64,000 nucleotides of DNA, taken from assembly GCF_022376445.1 (NCBI RefSeq), contig NW_025954996.1, forward strand, positions 62,001 to 126,000. Direction: 5' to 3'. Under the pieces are notes generated by a model, which searched no databases, was not told where the DNA came from, and saw only the letters and a list, made by a program, of their open reading frames with translations. Position numbers and translations under genes: made by a program. Origin of the DNA: Fomitopsis serialis. Taxonomy: Eukaryota > Basidiomycota > Agaricomycetes > Polyporales > Fomitopsidaceae. Below, piece after piece: positions 45,478 to 55,826 of this stretch. How positions within the stretch are numbered: the stretch's first letter is position 1; the number at the start of each line of letters is the position of its first letter.

Positions 45478-46475
45478 ATGTCTAAGCAATTCAGGATCAT
45501 TATGGGCTTCTGGTCCTTCGTGGACATGCTGCTCTTGGCCGCTGCCGTCGCCTCCATCGTCTTCTCTATTGTCGAGCGCAAGCCCGACTTGATGGCGAAC
45601 ATCGCCATCAGCACTGAGCAGTTGAATGGTGAGTGCCTACGCCTCCAGGTCCCTAATACCGAACCGACTGGGGGCCCTGCAGCTGGTTTGATCATGGGTG
45701 TCGTCCTCCTCGCGTCATGGATCGTCTCGATCATCGCCGTGCTGTCCCCCACGGCGACCGTCACGGGCTTTGTCGTGCTGAACTGGATGCTCATCATGGA
45801 TGTCATCGCCATCCTCGTCGTCGGCACGTCTCTCTGGTTCTACACCCTCCACATCGAGGACAACTACCTCGCCGTCTGGACGTCGCTGCCGGACGCGTCC
45901 AAGCTCGCGGTGCAGAATAAGGTCAGTCTGCCCACTCACTACCCCTAGCTTCTTGTCGCTCGCGGCGCTGACACCCTCACAGTTTTCGTGCTGCGGCTAC
46001 TTCATGCCCAACGACACCACCGCCGCCATCGGTGGATTCTGCGCGAACCAGACGTTCATCGACTCGCTGGTCAACGCGACGGCAACGACGCAGAACGCGT
46101 GCATCGCGGAACTTACCGGCTACGGCGAGCCCATGCTCAACCAGATCTTCACGTACGTCCTCCCCTCGCCCTGCGGTCACTGCGTGTAGTCCTGACACCT
46201 GTTGCTACCTTGCAGGCTTGTGAGAATATCCGTTATCTCCGTCTTGTCCTGACGACCCTAACCTTAACGCGCGCTTGCGTCTCTAACCTTAGACGTACGG
46301 CTTCATGGCGGTCGCGGTTTCCCTGTTCCTCGCCTCCCTCTGCGTTATCCACACGGTACGCTTTTCTCCCTCGGAGTGTGATTCTAACTGACCCGTTCGA
46401 TTCGTACGACAGAGACGCGAGAAGGAGCGCTTCCGGAAGATCGACGCCAAGCGTGGCGGCGGAGGCTTCGTCTAA
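45478..46475 (+). CDS. Tetraspanin-like membrane protein
   Basis: Four-span membrane protein with a large extracellular loop containing the CCG motif (KFSCCGYF). Exons are 45478-45628, 45683-45921, 45983-46152, a 4-nt micro-exon 46216-46219, 46293-46355 and 46413-46475. They total 690 nt (229 residues), all with GT-AG borders. Membrane spans: MGFWSFVDMLLLAAAVASIV; GLIMGVVLLASWIVSIIAVL; VVLNWMLIMDVIAILVVGT; and FMAVAVSLFLASLCVIHT. The loop has further cysteines (GGFCANQT, NACIAEL). It ends in a basic tail, RREKERFRKIDAKRGGGGFV. Fungal tetraspanins act in polarity and penetration; the subgroup (Pls1, Tsp2 or Tsp3) was not resolved. Confidence 0.85.
46216..46219 (+). other. Putative 4-nt micro-exon of the tetraspanin gene
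   Basis: Exon 3 ends in phase 2 at 46152 before GTACGT. Joining it directly to the exon at 46293 would break the frame of the last membrane span. The four bases GCTT, preceded by TTGCAG and followed by GTGAGA, restore it as ...IFT-L-TYGFMAV. The two flanking introns would be 63 and 73 nt, normal for this genome. The alternative is a weak donor (GTCCTC) six bases further right. Confidence 0.6.
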
Positions 46476-47216
46476 GTCGCGCAACGCCCTCGTGCGTACG
46501 CGCTGTGCTGCAAACACGCAAAAGCCGTGCCCGCACTCGCGCCCACATCCTCCTTGGACATTTCTCCTTCCAATCTGTCTCTGCTCGCTTCCCCGCTTCT
46601 GTCGACATCTCCCAGGGCTAATCAACGGCACCCTCCGCCGCCTGTACTGGTATCGGCCGTCTCGTCCCGTGCGTCCCGCCCGAATTGCTCGTGGCTATCG
46701 GTTTCGTTCTGTTTCTGTTGTGTGTTACTAGTAGACCCCCCTTCCGCTTACAGTACTGCGGCGCCCTGTATCACGCGTCTTCTCTTGCCCCCTTGGCTCC
46801 TTTCTTCCATCCACCTTTCACTGCTTGTCACTGTCACTGCGTTATAGGTACAATGGCATAAGCTCGGGTCAGACGAGAACCCTAGAGGATAACTTGCTGC
46901 GTGTGCTAGATGCTTTTCACTGTTCTTCGCAGGTACGTGTTTAAGGTGTATTGACGAAGTTTGCTGTGCATCATGAGGCGGGAGGAGCAACACATCAGAT
47001 ATGAGTACATGGTGAGTAATAACCTTTCATTCTGTCTATAATACACTGACAACGTAGCAGGTACTTGGAAAACACGACGGAGCAAGCGATGACACGAACA
47101 ACATAAAGACGACACAGCGTGAAAGAGACATACAAAACATACAGACAGCACTAGTCTAGACACAGCGATCAAGAAAGGGACGGGACAGTGTTGGGTATCG
47201 GAATGTGCAACAAGTC
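46476..47216. other. Convergent 3' intergenic region
   Basis: About 740 bp between the tetraspanin stop and the stop of the membrane-protein gene. T-rich and C-rich stretches fit 3' UTRs. No gene seen. Confidence 0.4.
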
Positions 47217-48247
47217 TTACACGACCTCTCCGCGCTGACCATCGAGAGTGCGGGCGTGGCCGCCAGCCTCACACAGCTTCCCGAAGGCCGGAACCACGTA
47301 GGCCGCTTGGACCAAGCCCACGAGAAGCTCTATCGTGATGAACACGGACAGCACGATTTTGAGGCGCGGCGGCGGCGCCGTCGAAGAGACGTCGCTGAGG
47401 CCCGCCCACGCCTCGGACAAGAGGAACGCGATTAACGCAATGGTGGCCCTGTATTGGCGTCAGGGCGTATACATCTAAATGCTAAGCGGCCCCGTACCAT
47501 GCCAGCCATACGGCAGGGACCGCCAGAAGCCTTGGGGCCGACTTCCACGAGGAGGTCGGGATGTCCATTGACGCCTAGCACCCGATCAGCCAGGGCGGCA
47601 AGTGATGCAAGACTACGACTCACCTGCACCCAGGCTAGGCCTCGCCAGGGATCAGACATCCTCGGCATCATGGAGCGAAAGACCACTTTGTACGCGACAC
47701 TGAATGCGGTAGCAATGACGCAGGTGATGCCGAGGAAGGCGCAGACAGGGTTTGCTGCAAGACTGGATGACTGTAGGAGGCCGAAGACGATACTGTGTTT
47801 GACGAAGTCAGGATAAGCTGTCGCGCTCGTTGCTATACTATTGCAGCAGTACATACACCATGTATATTCCTCCCAGGAACTCGAATGCAAGTCCTTCGGT
47901 TTGCAAACCACCCACGAAACGAGACCATGCGACCGGGAAGTCAGAAAGTTGAGGGACGGAGTTGAGCTTCGTAATGCGTTCGGCGTACACATTGAGGATG
48001 GGTGGCGGGAGGCTGAGGGTTGCGTATTGCATGACTAGCCTTCAAGTGATGAAGAGAGTGGGCAATGTCGAGTGTATCCGTCTTGTTGTGTTTGAATGTT
48101 CCACTGGCAAAGGACTGAACTCGAGAAGGCACCACTGACTCCTCGTAATAAGCATTTTGGACGGGAACACGTGGGAGGCTTCAGGAGTTGCTTTCGGGCG
48201 CCTAACACTGCAGAAGCGTCAAGATGGCGGGCGAATGAAGGGAAACC
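47207..48247. repeat. Inverted duplication, left arm
   Basis: Inverted counterpart of 48489-51492 (less the 1,954-bp insert and one target duplication). The arms mirror around position 48368. Identity is near complete next to the centre and falls to about 90% distally, judged from local comparison. Homology stops just past the stop codons of the two gene copies. Confidence 0.85.
47217..48032 (-). CDS. Small membrane protein of unknown function (left copy)
   Basis: I do not recognise this family. It starts MQYATLSLPPPILNVYAERI at 48030-48032. Exon 1 ends FEFLGGIYM and splices over about 41 nt to YPDFVKHSIVFGLLQSSSLA. A hydrophobic stretch follows, CAFLGITCVIATAFSVAYKV, then RMSDPWRGLAWVQ. After an intron of about 180 nt comes ALIAFLLSEAWAGLSDVS and a last membrane span, KIVLSVFITIELLVGLVQAA. 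It ends at 47217 with GQRGEVV. About 200 residues with three or four predicted spans. The exact joining of the last intron is uncertain (one base out of phase in the simplest model). A second copy lies head to head at 48704. Confidence 0.65.
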
Positions 48248-48300
48248 CCCGAAAGAGTCTGCAAATAAGGTTTCCCTTCATTCGCCCGCCATCTTGACGC
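48216..48300. repeat. Perfect 32-bp inverted repeat with 21-bp loop
   Basis: 48216-48247 ('gcgtcaagatggcgggcgaa...') is the exact reverse complement of 48269-48300. It lies inside the spacer of the large inverted duplication and could extrude as a hairpin. A second copy of the right half, with its left flank 'gaaagagtctgcaaataagg', recurs at 48471-48522. Confidence 0.9.
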
Positions 48301-48390
48301 TTGGTGAGTAGGATTTCCCGATCGGGAAGTAGTGTACAGGCCTTGACGCTTGGTGAGTAGGATTTCCCGATCGGGAAGTAGTGTACAGGC
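48293..48390. repeat. Two exact tandem copies of a 49-bp unit
   Basis: Unit 1 is 48293-48341 and unit 2 is 48342-48390. Each unit contains the 14-bp palindrome ttcccgatcgggaa. Directly right (48397-48430) an 18-bp motif ending 'gatgggtcacc' is also repeated. The block sits between the divergent start codons of the two gene copies, so it may be part of their shared upstream region. Confidence 0.9.
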
Positions 48391-48703
48391 ATCCCACGTC
48401 AGATGGGTCACCAACGTCCGATGGGTCACCTACTAAATGTAGTGATTTAACTGCACGGAACGCTCGGCCCGAAAGAGTCTGCAAATAAGGTTTCCCTTCA
48501 TTCGCCCGCCATCTTGACGCTTCTGCAGTGTTAGGCGCCCGAAAGCAACTCCTGAAGCCTCCCACGCGTTCCCGTCCAAAATGCTTATTACGAGGAGTCA
48601 GTGGTGCCTTCTCGAGTTCAGTCCTTTGCCAGTGGAACATTCAAACACAACAAGACGGATACACTCGACATTGCCCACTCTCTTCATCACTTGAAGGCTA
48701 GTC

Positions 48704-51492
48704 ATGCAATACGCAACCCTCAGCCTCCCGCCACCCATCCTCAATGTGTACGCCGAACGCATTACGAAGCTCAACTCCGTCCCCCAACTTTCTGACTTCC
48801 CGGTCGCATGGTCTCGTTTCGTGGGTGGTTTGCAAACCGAAGGACTTGCATTCGAGTTCCTGGGAGGAACATACATGGTGTATGTACTGCTGCAGTAGTA
48901 TAGCAACGAGCGCGACAGCTTATCCTGACTTCGTCAAACATAGTATCGTCTTCGGCCTCCTACAGTCATCCAGTCTTGCAGCAAATCCAGTCTGCACCTT
49001 CCTCGGCATCACTTGCGCCATTGCGAGCGTATTCAGCGTCGCGTACAAAGTGGTCTTTCGCACCTAGAGCTGGCACAGTGATACATGAGCCTCTCTACTT
49101 ACAGTCCAGAGATGATACATGAACACCTGTAATGTATCAAGGCCTCTGCCACAGAGGCCGCGCACGTAGCGCTGAGCCGCGATACATCATCGTCTCTCGT
49201 GGCAAATGTACCCGGATCAGGTAATGGCTAGATGTATTAGCTAATCATGTTCTGTGACCTGCGAGATTAGCCTGAGAGTGGTACAGTGTATCTTACTATG
49301 ACCTACTCTAGTCAAGCATTGTCTGGTATCGGTCCTGCTGCAATACCGGCGCAATACTAGCATCATACGTGCTATGATGTGTACTGTTTGGGATCCGAAC
49401 AGCCCTCGCCGCACCGGAAGTGTGCGGAGGCGCTGAAGATTGTTGTATCGGGCTTGGATCTCACCCAAATTAGGCTAGTCCGTCAGTCGGATACCGCAGG
49501 CCTGCTTCTCGTGCTGTTGCCACATATACGATACAAGGGCTGGGTTGCTTATTGTAGTAATGAACTGGCTGATGCACTGTGGGTAAAAATTGAGAGCCAA
49601 GGGCATTGGGATGCGCTTTGCAGGGCAAGATCTCAGCCCGATGAGGCTACCGCTTTCGTCAATACCTGATTAGGAGATTGTGGCTGGTGGCGCGCAGCGC
49701 AAAACAACGGAATATCTGAACGTAGGTCAAGTAACCCACTACATGTCTTCAAAAGCAAAAGGCTATATACATAGAGCATTGTTGTATGTATATGTGCAAT
49801 CTGATACGTTTTAGACCGTTGAATTCGTGTGAAGAGATGATTAGATCCGAGCAAAACATCGCCCAGCCAATCAGAGCCCGAATCAGACTCATCTGAAATC
49901 TAGCACATTTGTTTGTAGACGTACCCTGGTTGAGACACACTGTATAGAGGCCTAGATGTTGAAAAGACACAAGTAGATAGCTACTGTTACCTCACTATTA
50001 GCTCCATTAGTGGGCCCGTCACTCGTGCAAGACGGATAGCTATAAGACGTGGGCTTCGGGTATGAATAACAGTGTATCAAGGCTGCAAAATGTGTGGGAC
50101 GCGAAGTCATCCTTGTTCGACACAAATTCAACAGGATGGACTCTATAAGCTGTATACAACATCTGTGTATAGAGATATAAGCACAGTATAGCACAAGGAC
50201 TGCTGTAGCATATGTTTTCCGTCACCGGAACAGCCGCCCGCTACTTAATCTGGTAATGATTACTAAGTTAGGCACTGCGCGCTTCACTTGCCGTGAGTTG
50301 GTGCGATGTTCCGAGTGCCTCATACAGCCTCATACACAGCGTACACAAAGCTTTATGGTTTTTTGTACCATTCGAGATGTCTTGTATGCATCTCCACTAT
50401 CTTGTTAAAGTGATATAACATGGTTGTATCTCCCGAACCTGGCTACGGAAATGGACACCCAATCGGGTAATCAACAACCTGGTTGCTGACAAATGCAACA
50501 ATCAGCAAGCAAACTTACATGTATGATACTACATAGTACATCGCCGTGACGCAGTGTGTTCCAATGCTGTATTCATATATTGTTCAAGTGGAAACGCATA
50601 ATACCGGCCTGCCAGTATTGCGGTCTCAAGATGAGTCAGCACTGCCCGATATGGTATGCCCTCATTCGGATGTGCCTCGGGCGACGCCCACGCCCCCGAG
50701 CTACCACTTTGGGGAGTGCTGCATTACCAAAACGAGACATATGTTATGAGGGTGCACGCGCTCGATTCGGACCGGAGGGTGCGCCCGACAGCAACGGCGC
50801 ATCACAGCGCTTGACGTGCTCAGAAAGGAAGGTGCCCGACGCCAGTCTGTAATACATTACCGACTATAGCTGGCAATGTATCATCATACATCCACAGAGG
50901 TCTGTCATACATCTCGTCATACATCTACAGGCTGACCCTCTACTTACAGCCATACATGTATCATCTGTGGACTGTAAGTACAGACATATCATGTATGAAT
51001 ATGCCGGTGTAGCCTGTCTTTCGCTCCATTATGTCACGAATGTCTGACCCTTGGCGAGGTCTAGCCTGGGTGCAAGTGAGTCGTAGTCTTGTACCACTTG
51101 GACTTCCGGCTGATCGTGTGCGAGGCGTCGATGGACATTCCGACCTCCTCGTGGAACTCCGCCCCTAGGCTTCTGGCCGTCCCTGCCGTATGGCTGGCGT
51201 GGTATGGAGGCCGCTTAGCACTCAGATGTATACGCCCTGACACCAACACAGGGCCACCGTTGCGTTGATCGCGTTCCTCTTGTACGAGGCGTGGGCAGGC
51301 CTCAGGGATGTCTCTTCGACGACGCCGTCGTCGCCCCGCCTCAACATCCTATTGTCCGTGTTCATCACGATAGAGCTTCTCGTGGGCTTGGTCCAGGCGG
51401 TCTACGTGGTTCCGGCCTTCGCGAAACTGTGCGAACCCGGCGGCCACGCCAGCACTCTCGATGGTCAGCGCGGAGAGCCTGAGGTCGTATAA
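48704..51492 (+). pseudogene. Right copy of the small membrane protein, split by a transposon
   Basis: Begins MQYATLSLPPPILNVYAERI and follows the left copy closely, including the first intron. Exon 2 runs YPDFVKHSIVFGLLQSSSLA to SVAYKVVFR, and then enters the 1,954-bp insert at 49062, which adds a stop after one codon. The rest of exon 2 resumes at 51016 (FRSIMSRMSDPWRGLAWVQ, with the target duplication). The last exon runs ALIAFLLYEAWAGL to GQRGEPEVV, stop 51490-51492. The remaining coding parts look intact, so the insertion seems to be the main lesion. A truncated product of about 110 residues is possible. Confidence 0.75.
49062..51015. mobile_element. 1,954-bp non-autonomous DNA transposon (hAT- or Mutator-like)
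   Basis: Inserted in the right gene copy and absent from the left one, so the borders are clear. It is flanked by the 9-bp direct repeat gtctttcgc (49053-49061 and 51016-51024). Near each end is an inverted 26-bp match with one mismatch (49096-49121 against 50955-50980). The outermost bases are only weakly inverted (tagagctggca against tacaccggca). Many subterminal gatacat/atgtatc motifs occur on both sides. Internal frames (for example 49379-49669) have no transposase features. An 8-bp duplication would favour hAT and 9 bp Mutator-type; the sequence allows either. Confidence 0.75.
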
Positions 51493-52039
51493 GAATGAAA
51501 TAGACCTGGCCGTATTCCGTCACCGATATTCCCTCGGCCCTTTCGTGAATGTCGTGCTTGGGACTATCGCACACGCTGTCTGTATATACTTGAATATCGC
51601 TTTTACGCTGTGTTGTTACTGCTTTTACGCTGCCTCAGTCTTGCATATCTGTCTCCGGAATCTTGCACGCGATGTTGGCAGCGGTTCGACATCGTTGAGT
51701 CCGATTGCGACAGCCCGGCGAGCGATGGCGGGGGTCCCACATCGACGCTTACAGTCACACGGTGAAGAGGTCGAAGTTCTCGAGTGTCCGATTGATATGG
51801 GTGAGGTGCAGTGCCACAGATACTTCACATGCCCAATTTGCAAGTACGTATGGAGTATTTGACTCGACAGGCGTCTCGCCATGCCAGTCACTGTAAAGAC
51901 AGACAGGATACTGATAGAATGCCATTACGAAGTCATAGACATGTGGCACGGAATCGGATGATTATACTCAACAGAAATGTGTAGTTATGGAGAGGATGAC
52001 TATACGTGAGATGAGACAAAAGACTCGAGAACCCCTCCT
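51493..52039. other. Intergenic
   Basis: About 550 bp. A plus-strand frame continues to 51862 with several cysteines near its end (CHRYFTCPICK), but it has no supporting features and overlaps the end of the duplicated arm. Otherwise nothing seen. Confidence 0.4.
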
Positions 52040-53022
52040 TTACACGCGCGGCTTCTCACTCGACGAGACAGCTGCGCCCTCAACCCACTTCCCACTTTGG
52101 AAGCCGAAGGCAGCGTAGTCGATCTTGCGCAAGTTCAGGAAGAACAGGAGGAAGAACCCGGGCCCGACGCAGATGTCGAGGATGCCGTACCAGATCATCT
52201 CGGACGTGACGGTGATGACGTTGCCGCCCTCTGAGCATCCCCAGCAGATGGGATACGTCAGGAGGATGAAGAAGAGGTACGTCGCGCCGATCCAGTATGG
52301 CTTGCTGATGGTCGTCGGCGATGCGAAGTTCGTCTGGGGCGCGTGTACGAGCAGCTGGAACCTGTGAGCGCGGTGATTGAGTGTTGTCTAGATTAGCGCG
52401 AGATGGGGAAAATCTTACCAGACGAAGATCAACCCCACGAGGCCAAAGACGAAGTATCCCCACTTATAGCTGGTGTGCACGAGGGCACCAACTAGCCAGG
52501 TAACGGCGACGAAGACAATCATGAACATCGTCGTGAGGATGTCGGAGAGTGAAAGACCGGTTGCTAGCAGGCACGACAACACGAGCAAGGGCCAATTGAT
52601 TACCCACTGGATGTAGCGGACATACTATAAAGAGCGACGTCAGTCAACTCACGGCTCCGTGGGCGAAACAGTACGATGCGCATACATAGATTTGACGAGT
52701 TGTGTCGGTTCGGAACTCAGTCTCGATAGACGTCGCACCAAGGTCGGAGGCCATGGAGAAGTATGCGACGCTCGAGGTGGCCATCACCACCAACGCGATG
52801 TTATGGAACAAACGAGTACCACGCGGCCTCTGTAGAGCCAGCATAAGCGGACTGTCATGACTATCATGCAACTATGATACTTACAGCGACCATTGCAACG
52901 AAGGCGGCCAGGAGGGAGAACGCCTGGATACTGAACGCAGCCCACAACCAGTCGGAGCCATTGGTGGAGATGTGCTCCTGGGCACTGGGCGGGTTAACGT
53001 GGGTCGCCTGATTTCCGGCCAT
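52040..53022 (-). CDS. Opsin-related membrane protein, Hsp30/Mrh1/Yro2 type (no retinal lysine)
   Basis: Seven-helix membrane protein related to microbial rhodopsins. It starts MAGNQATHVNPPSAQEHIST at 53020-53022. Helices include WLWAAFSIQAFSLLAAFVAM, LFHNIALVVMATSSVAYFSM and YVRYIQWVINWPLLVLSCLL; this Arg-Tyr-x-x-Trp block is the helix C signature. Later helices are DILTTMFMIVFVAVTWLVGA, YFVFGLVGLIFVW, PYWIGATYLFFILLTYPICW and the last, WYGILDICVGPGFFLLFLLN. The last helix lacks the Schiff-base lysine and helix C lacks the proton-acceptor aspartate, so it should not bind retinal or pump protons. This matches the Hsp30/Mrh1 chaperone-like group, often stress-induced. It ends SSSEKPRV, TAA 52040-52042. 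Confidence 0.88.
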
Positions 53023-53977
53023 TGCTAACGACACTCAGGCTGAACGAGAGGGTAGTAAGCGAGGTGCTCGAGGCGCGACTAGCGGAGACGGTGGGACGAG
53101 GCCGACTGAGTGGTTTCACGAGCCCCGCAAGTGGTTTTATAGTCTTGCTAGCTGTACTTTCAACTCATGCCCGGCGACGCCGCGCAAGCGAACATTCCAC
53201 CACCCCTCCTCCGGCTAGAATGCAAAAACTGCACGGAACGACAGCTACCTCAGCCCCGATCCAAGTTCTAGCCTGTTTCGACTCGTGGTAGATCACCTCA
53301 TCGGCGAGCACTCTGGTCCGCTGTGACGGCATTGCGATTCGCTGGCTGAGTCTGGCTGATCCGTATCTGCCACGTAGCGGGATAGAGACATACCGCTCCC
53401 CGAGGTAGCGGTGAGTAGCGGCTAGAATGAGGAGACCGCAAAGAGGACTCAGGCAGTTCAATCCAGGTTCCGTTGGGTGACTATGGGAAACACGGGATCT
53501 TGTACCACACAGTCAGTGACATGTTGCCATTTTGGGCACGGGCGTTCTGTATGATCAGGATCTGGGGCCCGCCGGCCTCGGGCCGATGACTCCGCTTTCC
53601 GCGAAAAGCCTAAAGTTCGACCTGCTCCCTGATTGTAACAGCGGATATTTATTGCCATGGCCTCCACAAGCACTTCAATGTTTGCGAAGAGTTTTAAAAG
53701 GTATTCCTTGCAATTCCGGCCGACGTTGAATCACTTACTATGTTGCCTCTGACCCGCCAAATCATGGTGACATGCCTGAAGGCCCTGAACTACATGTATA
53801 AGTAATATAGTCGCTTCTCGTTGTCGTAGGTACATTGGTGATACAATCTTAGAGTTGTCTTCAATACGACCCGTCCACCCTGCCGGCTCCGAGGCGTACT
53901 CCGTTCGCTAGACTGCGAGCTGTGCTCACCTCGAGCCAACTGGGGTCCCCTTTATGTATAATGTCTTGCAACGAGCT
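53023..53977. other. Intergenic
   Basis: About 950 bp between the opsin-like gene start and the amidase stop. The right part of the opsin promoter lies here. Small frames at 53165-53461 and 53458-53673 (minus) are not supported by any feature. Confidence 0.4.
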
Positions 53978-55826
53978 TCACTGAGCTCCGTGTAAGATCC
54001 GGTCAACGCGCGAGACTGCATCCATCACGAGCTCATCATTCCACCGCTTGGACACCATCTGCAGTGACAGCGGTGCGTTTTCGAAGTACTCGGGCTTGTC
54101 TATCATGACCACACTGTATTAGGTTCTGTCCGGCAGGGACGCACAGCCTATCGGCGCACTCACAGGCATCGTGGTTAATCTGGTCATCCTCGCCAAACGC
54201 CTCAAAGTCTTCATCGATGGGTTCTGTACCTGTGGCCCGCATGCCAGTCGGGAACACCGCCGCAGGGTAGTCGAGTAGGTTCCACTGCGCGGTATAGCCC
54301 CAGTACTTGGCCGTGTCGTGGCGCGGCGCGGGACCAGGGCCCACAGGACAGAGAAGCACGTCAATGTCGAAGCTGTTCCAGTGCCTCGCGTAAGCCGTGC
54401 GGTATGCGTCGCGCCTCGCACACAGCTCCCAGAGCTCGTTCACCGTGTGTTCGCGCACCAGCGGGTTAGATAGCACCCATTCAGTCAGTGGCCTGAGCGG
54501 CTCGCCATTCGCGGCGAGGATGCCTAGAATGACGTTCAGCGCGCCGCAGGAGACACAAGGCGGTGCTACTCGTACCTGTTACGTCCTTCGCACCGTCCGC
54601 AAAATACAGGCTGCGCACGATGTCGAGGCCCTCCTTATGCTGCCACGGTTTATATTCCACCGTCTCGATGCCGATCTCCGCCCCGCGCTGCTTCAGGACG
54701 CTGACGACCTTCTCGAGGGCCAGCCGGAGCGGTGGCTGCAGGTGCACATTCCCGTCGTGCACCATGTATCCCATGCGCAGCTTCTTCGCTTCATCCGCCG
54801 GCCGCCAGGGCAGCTGCACGATAAGCGGGTCCTCCAGCCACGGCTGTGCAGAGAGAATAGTGTTCATGAACAGCTTCACGTCACGTACGGAGCGCGTGAG
54901 GGGACCCGCGACGGAGATGACGCCTTCCGCACCCTTGCAGGAAGCGTAGATGCCTCCATAGGGTATGCGATATGCGGTTGGACGTAGCGAATAGAGGCCG
55001 CACGCCGCAGCAGGCGAACGGACGGAACCACCGATGTCAGCTGAAGAGGGGCGAATCAGCGAACGACAGGCGTGGGAGGTCTGTGGCCCGGGTACGCACT
55101 GCCTACGCCGAAGCTCGAGCCCTTCATCGCCACCAAGGAGCTCTCGCCTCCGGAGGACCCTCCTGGGGCGAGGTCGGTGTTGTACGGGTTCAGCGTGCGC
55201 GCCATGTACGAGTGCGTCTCGAGGTGCATGATCGTCTGCGGCATGTTCGTCGTGCAGTAGAACACGGCGCCTGCCGAGCGGAGGATTGCGACGAGCGTCG
55301 CATCTTCTTTCGCCACCATCTTGCCGACCCATGAGGAGAACGACGAGGGCGTGTCATGACCCTTAACGTCGATTTGATTCTTAATTGAAAGCGGGACACC
55401 GTGCAGGGGCCCAAGAGTCTTCCCTGTCGTCTTGAGAATCTCATCGAGCTGACGGGCGCGCTCGAGCGCTTCCTCGAGGAAGAACTCGGTCAACGAGTGC
55501 GTCTGATAGCCTCATCTTCGTCAGTTCACCAATGGAAGACATGCAATGGAACGTACCAATTGCTGCGCGATCGCCGCACGACTTGCAACGGCGGTCACCG
55601 CGTCTACTGCGGTGATCTTTCCCGAGGCGATCTCTTGTGCGAGACCGGTGCCATCCAAGCGCGTGATCCGGATCTGTTCCTCAGTGAGTAGCCCGCATGT
55701 CTCTGGAATCCCTGACACGTCCTTTGGCAGGTTCGCGAGGAGCTCGGACGGGAGACGGAGATTGGCGGGGATGGACGCGTCAAGACGGGCGCGCTCGTTC
55801 TTTACGACGGTCTCGTAGTCGGCCAT
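53978..55826 (-). CDS. Amidase (amidase-signature family, acetamidase-like)
   Basis: Hydrolyses amides to acid plus ammonia using a Ser-cisSer-Lys triad. The start is MADYETVVKNERARLD at 55824-55826. The catalytic Lys is in LHGVPLSIKNQIDVKG. The glycine/serine motif is LAPGGSSGGESSL. The nucleophile region is SFGVG, split by an intron, then TDIGGSVRSPAAACGLYSLR. Later parts include GPLTRSVRDVKLFMN and ILAANGEPLRPLTEWVLSNP. The C-terminus runs WNSFDIDVLLCPVGPGPAP to LSLQMVSKRWNDE and RILHGAQ, TGA 53978-53980. All introns are short and the frame is intact. About 560 residues, normal for fungal amidases. The substrate is not predictable; a nitrogen-scavenging role is possible. Confidence 0.9.

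Larger units (their letters stand above)
48489..51492. repeat. Inverted duplication, right arm (interrupted)
   Basis: Mirror of the left arm, carrying the second gene copy on the plus strand. It is interrupted at 49062-51015 by a transposon-like insert. Beyond the insert, small in-frame length changes are seen relative to the left arm (TTPSSPRLN against TAPPPRLK; GEPEVV against GEVV). Confidence 0.85.

Noticed and set aside
48293..48390. Possible CRISPR-like repeat
   Set aside because: Only two units, directly abutting with no spacers, in a eukaryotic genome.
49379..49669. Open frame inside the 1,954-bp insert as a possible transposase
   Set aside because: 96 codons with no catalytic or zinc-finger motif; the element is better called non-autonomous.
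51461..51862. Plus-strand frame with a Cys-rich end (ECPIDMGEVQCHRYFTCPIC)
   Set aside because: The cysteine spacing fits no zinc-binding domain I know, and the frame begins inside the duplicated arm in a different frame from the real gene.
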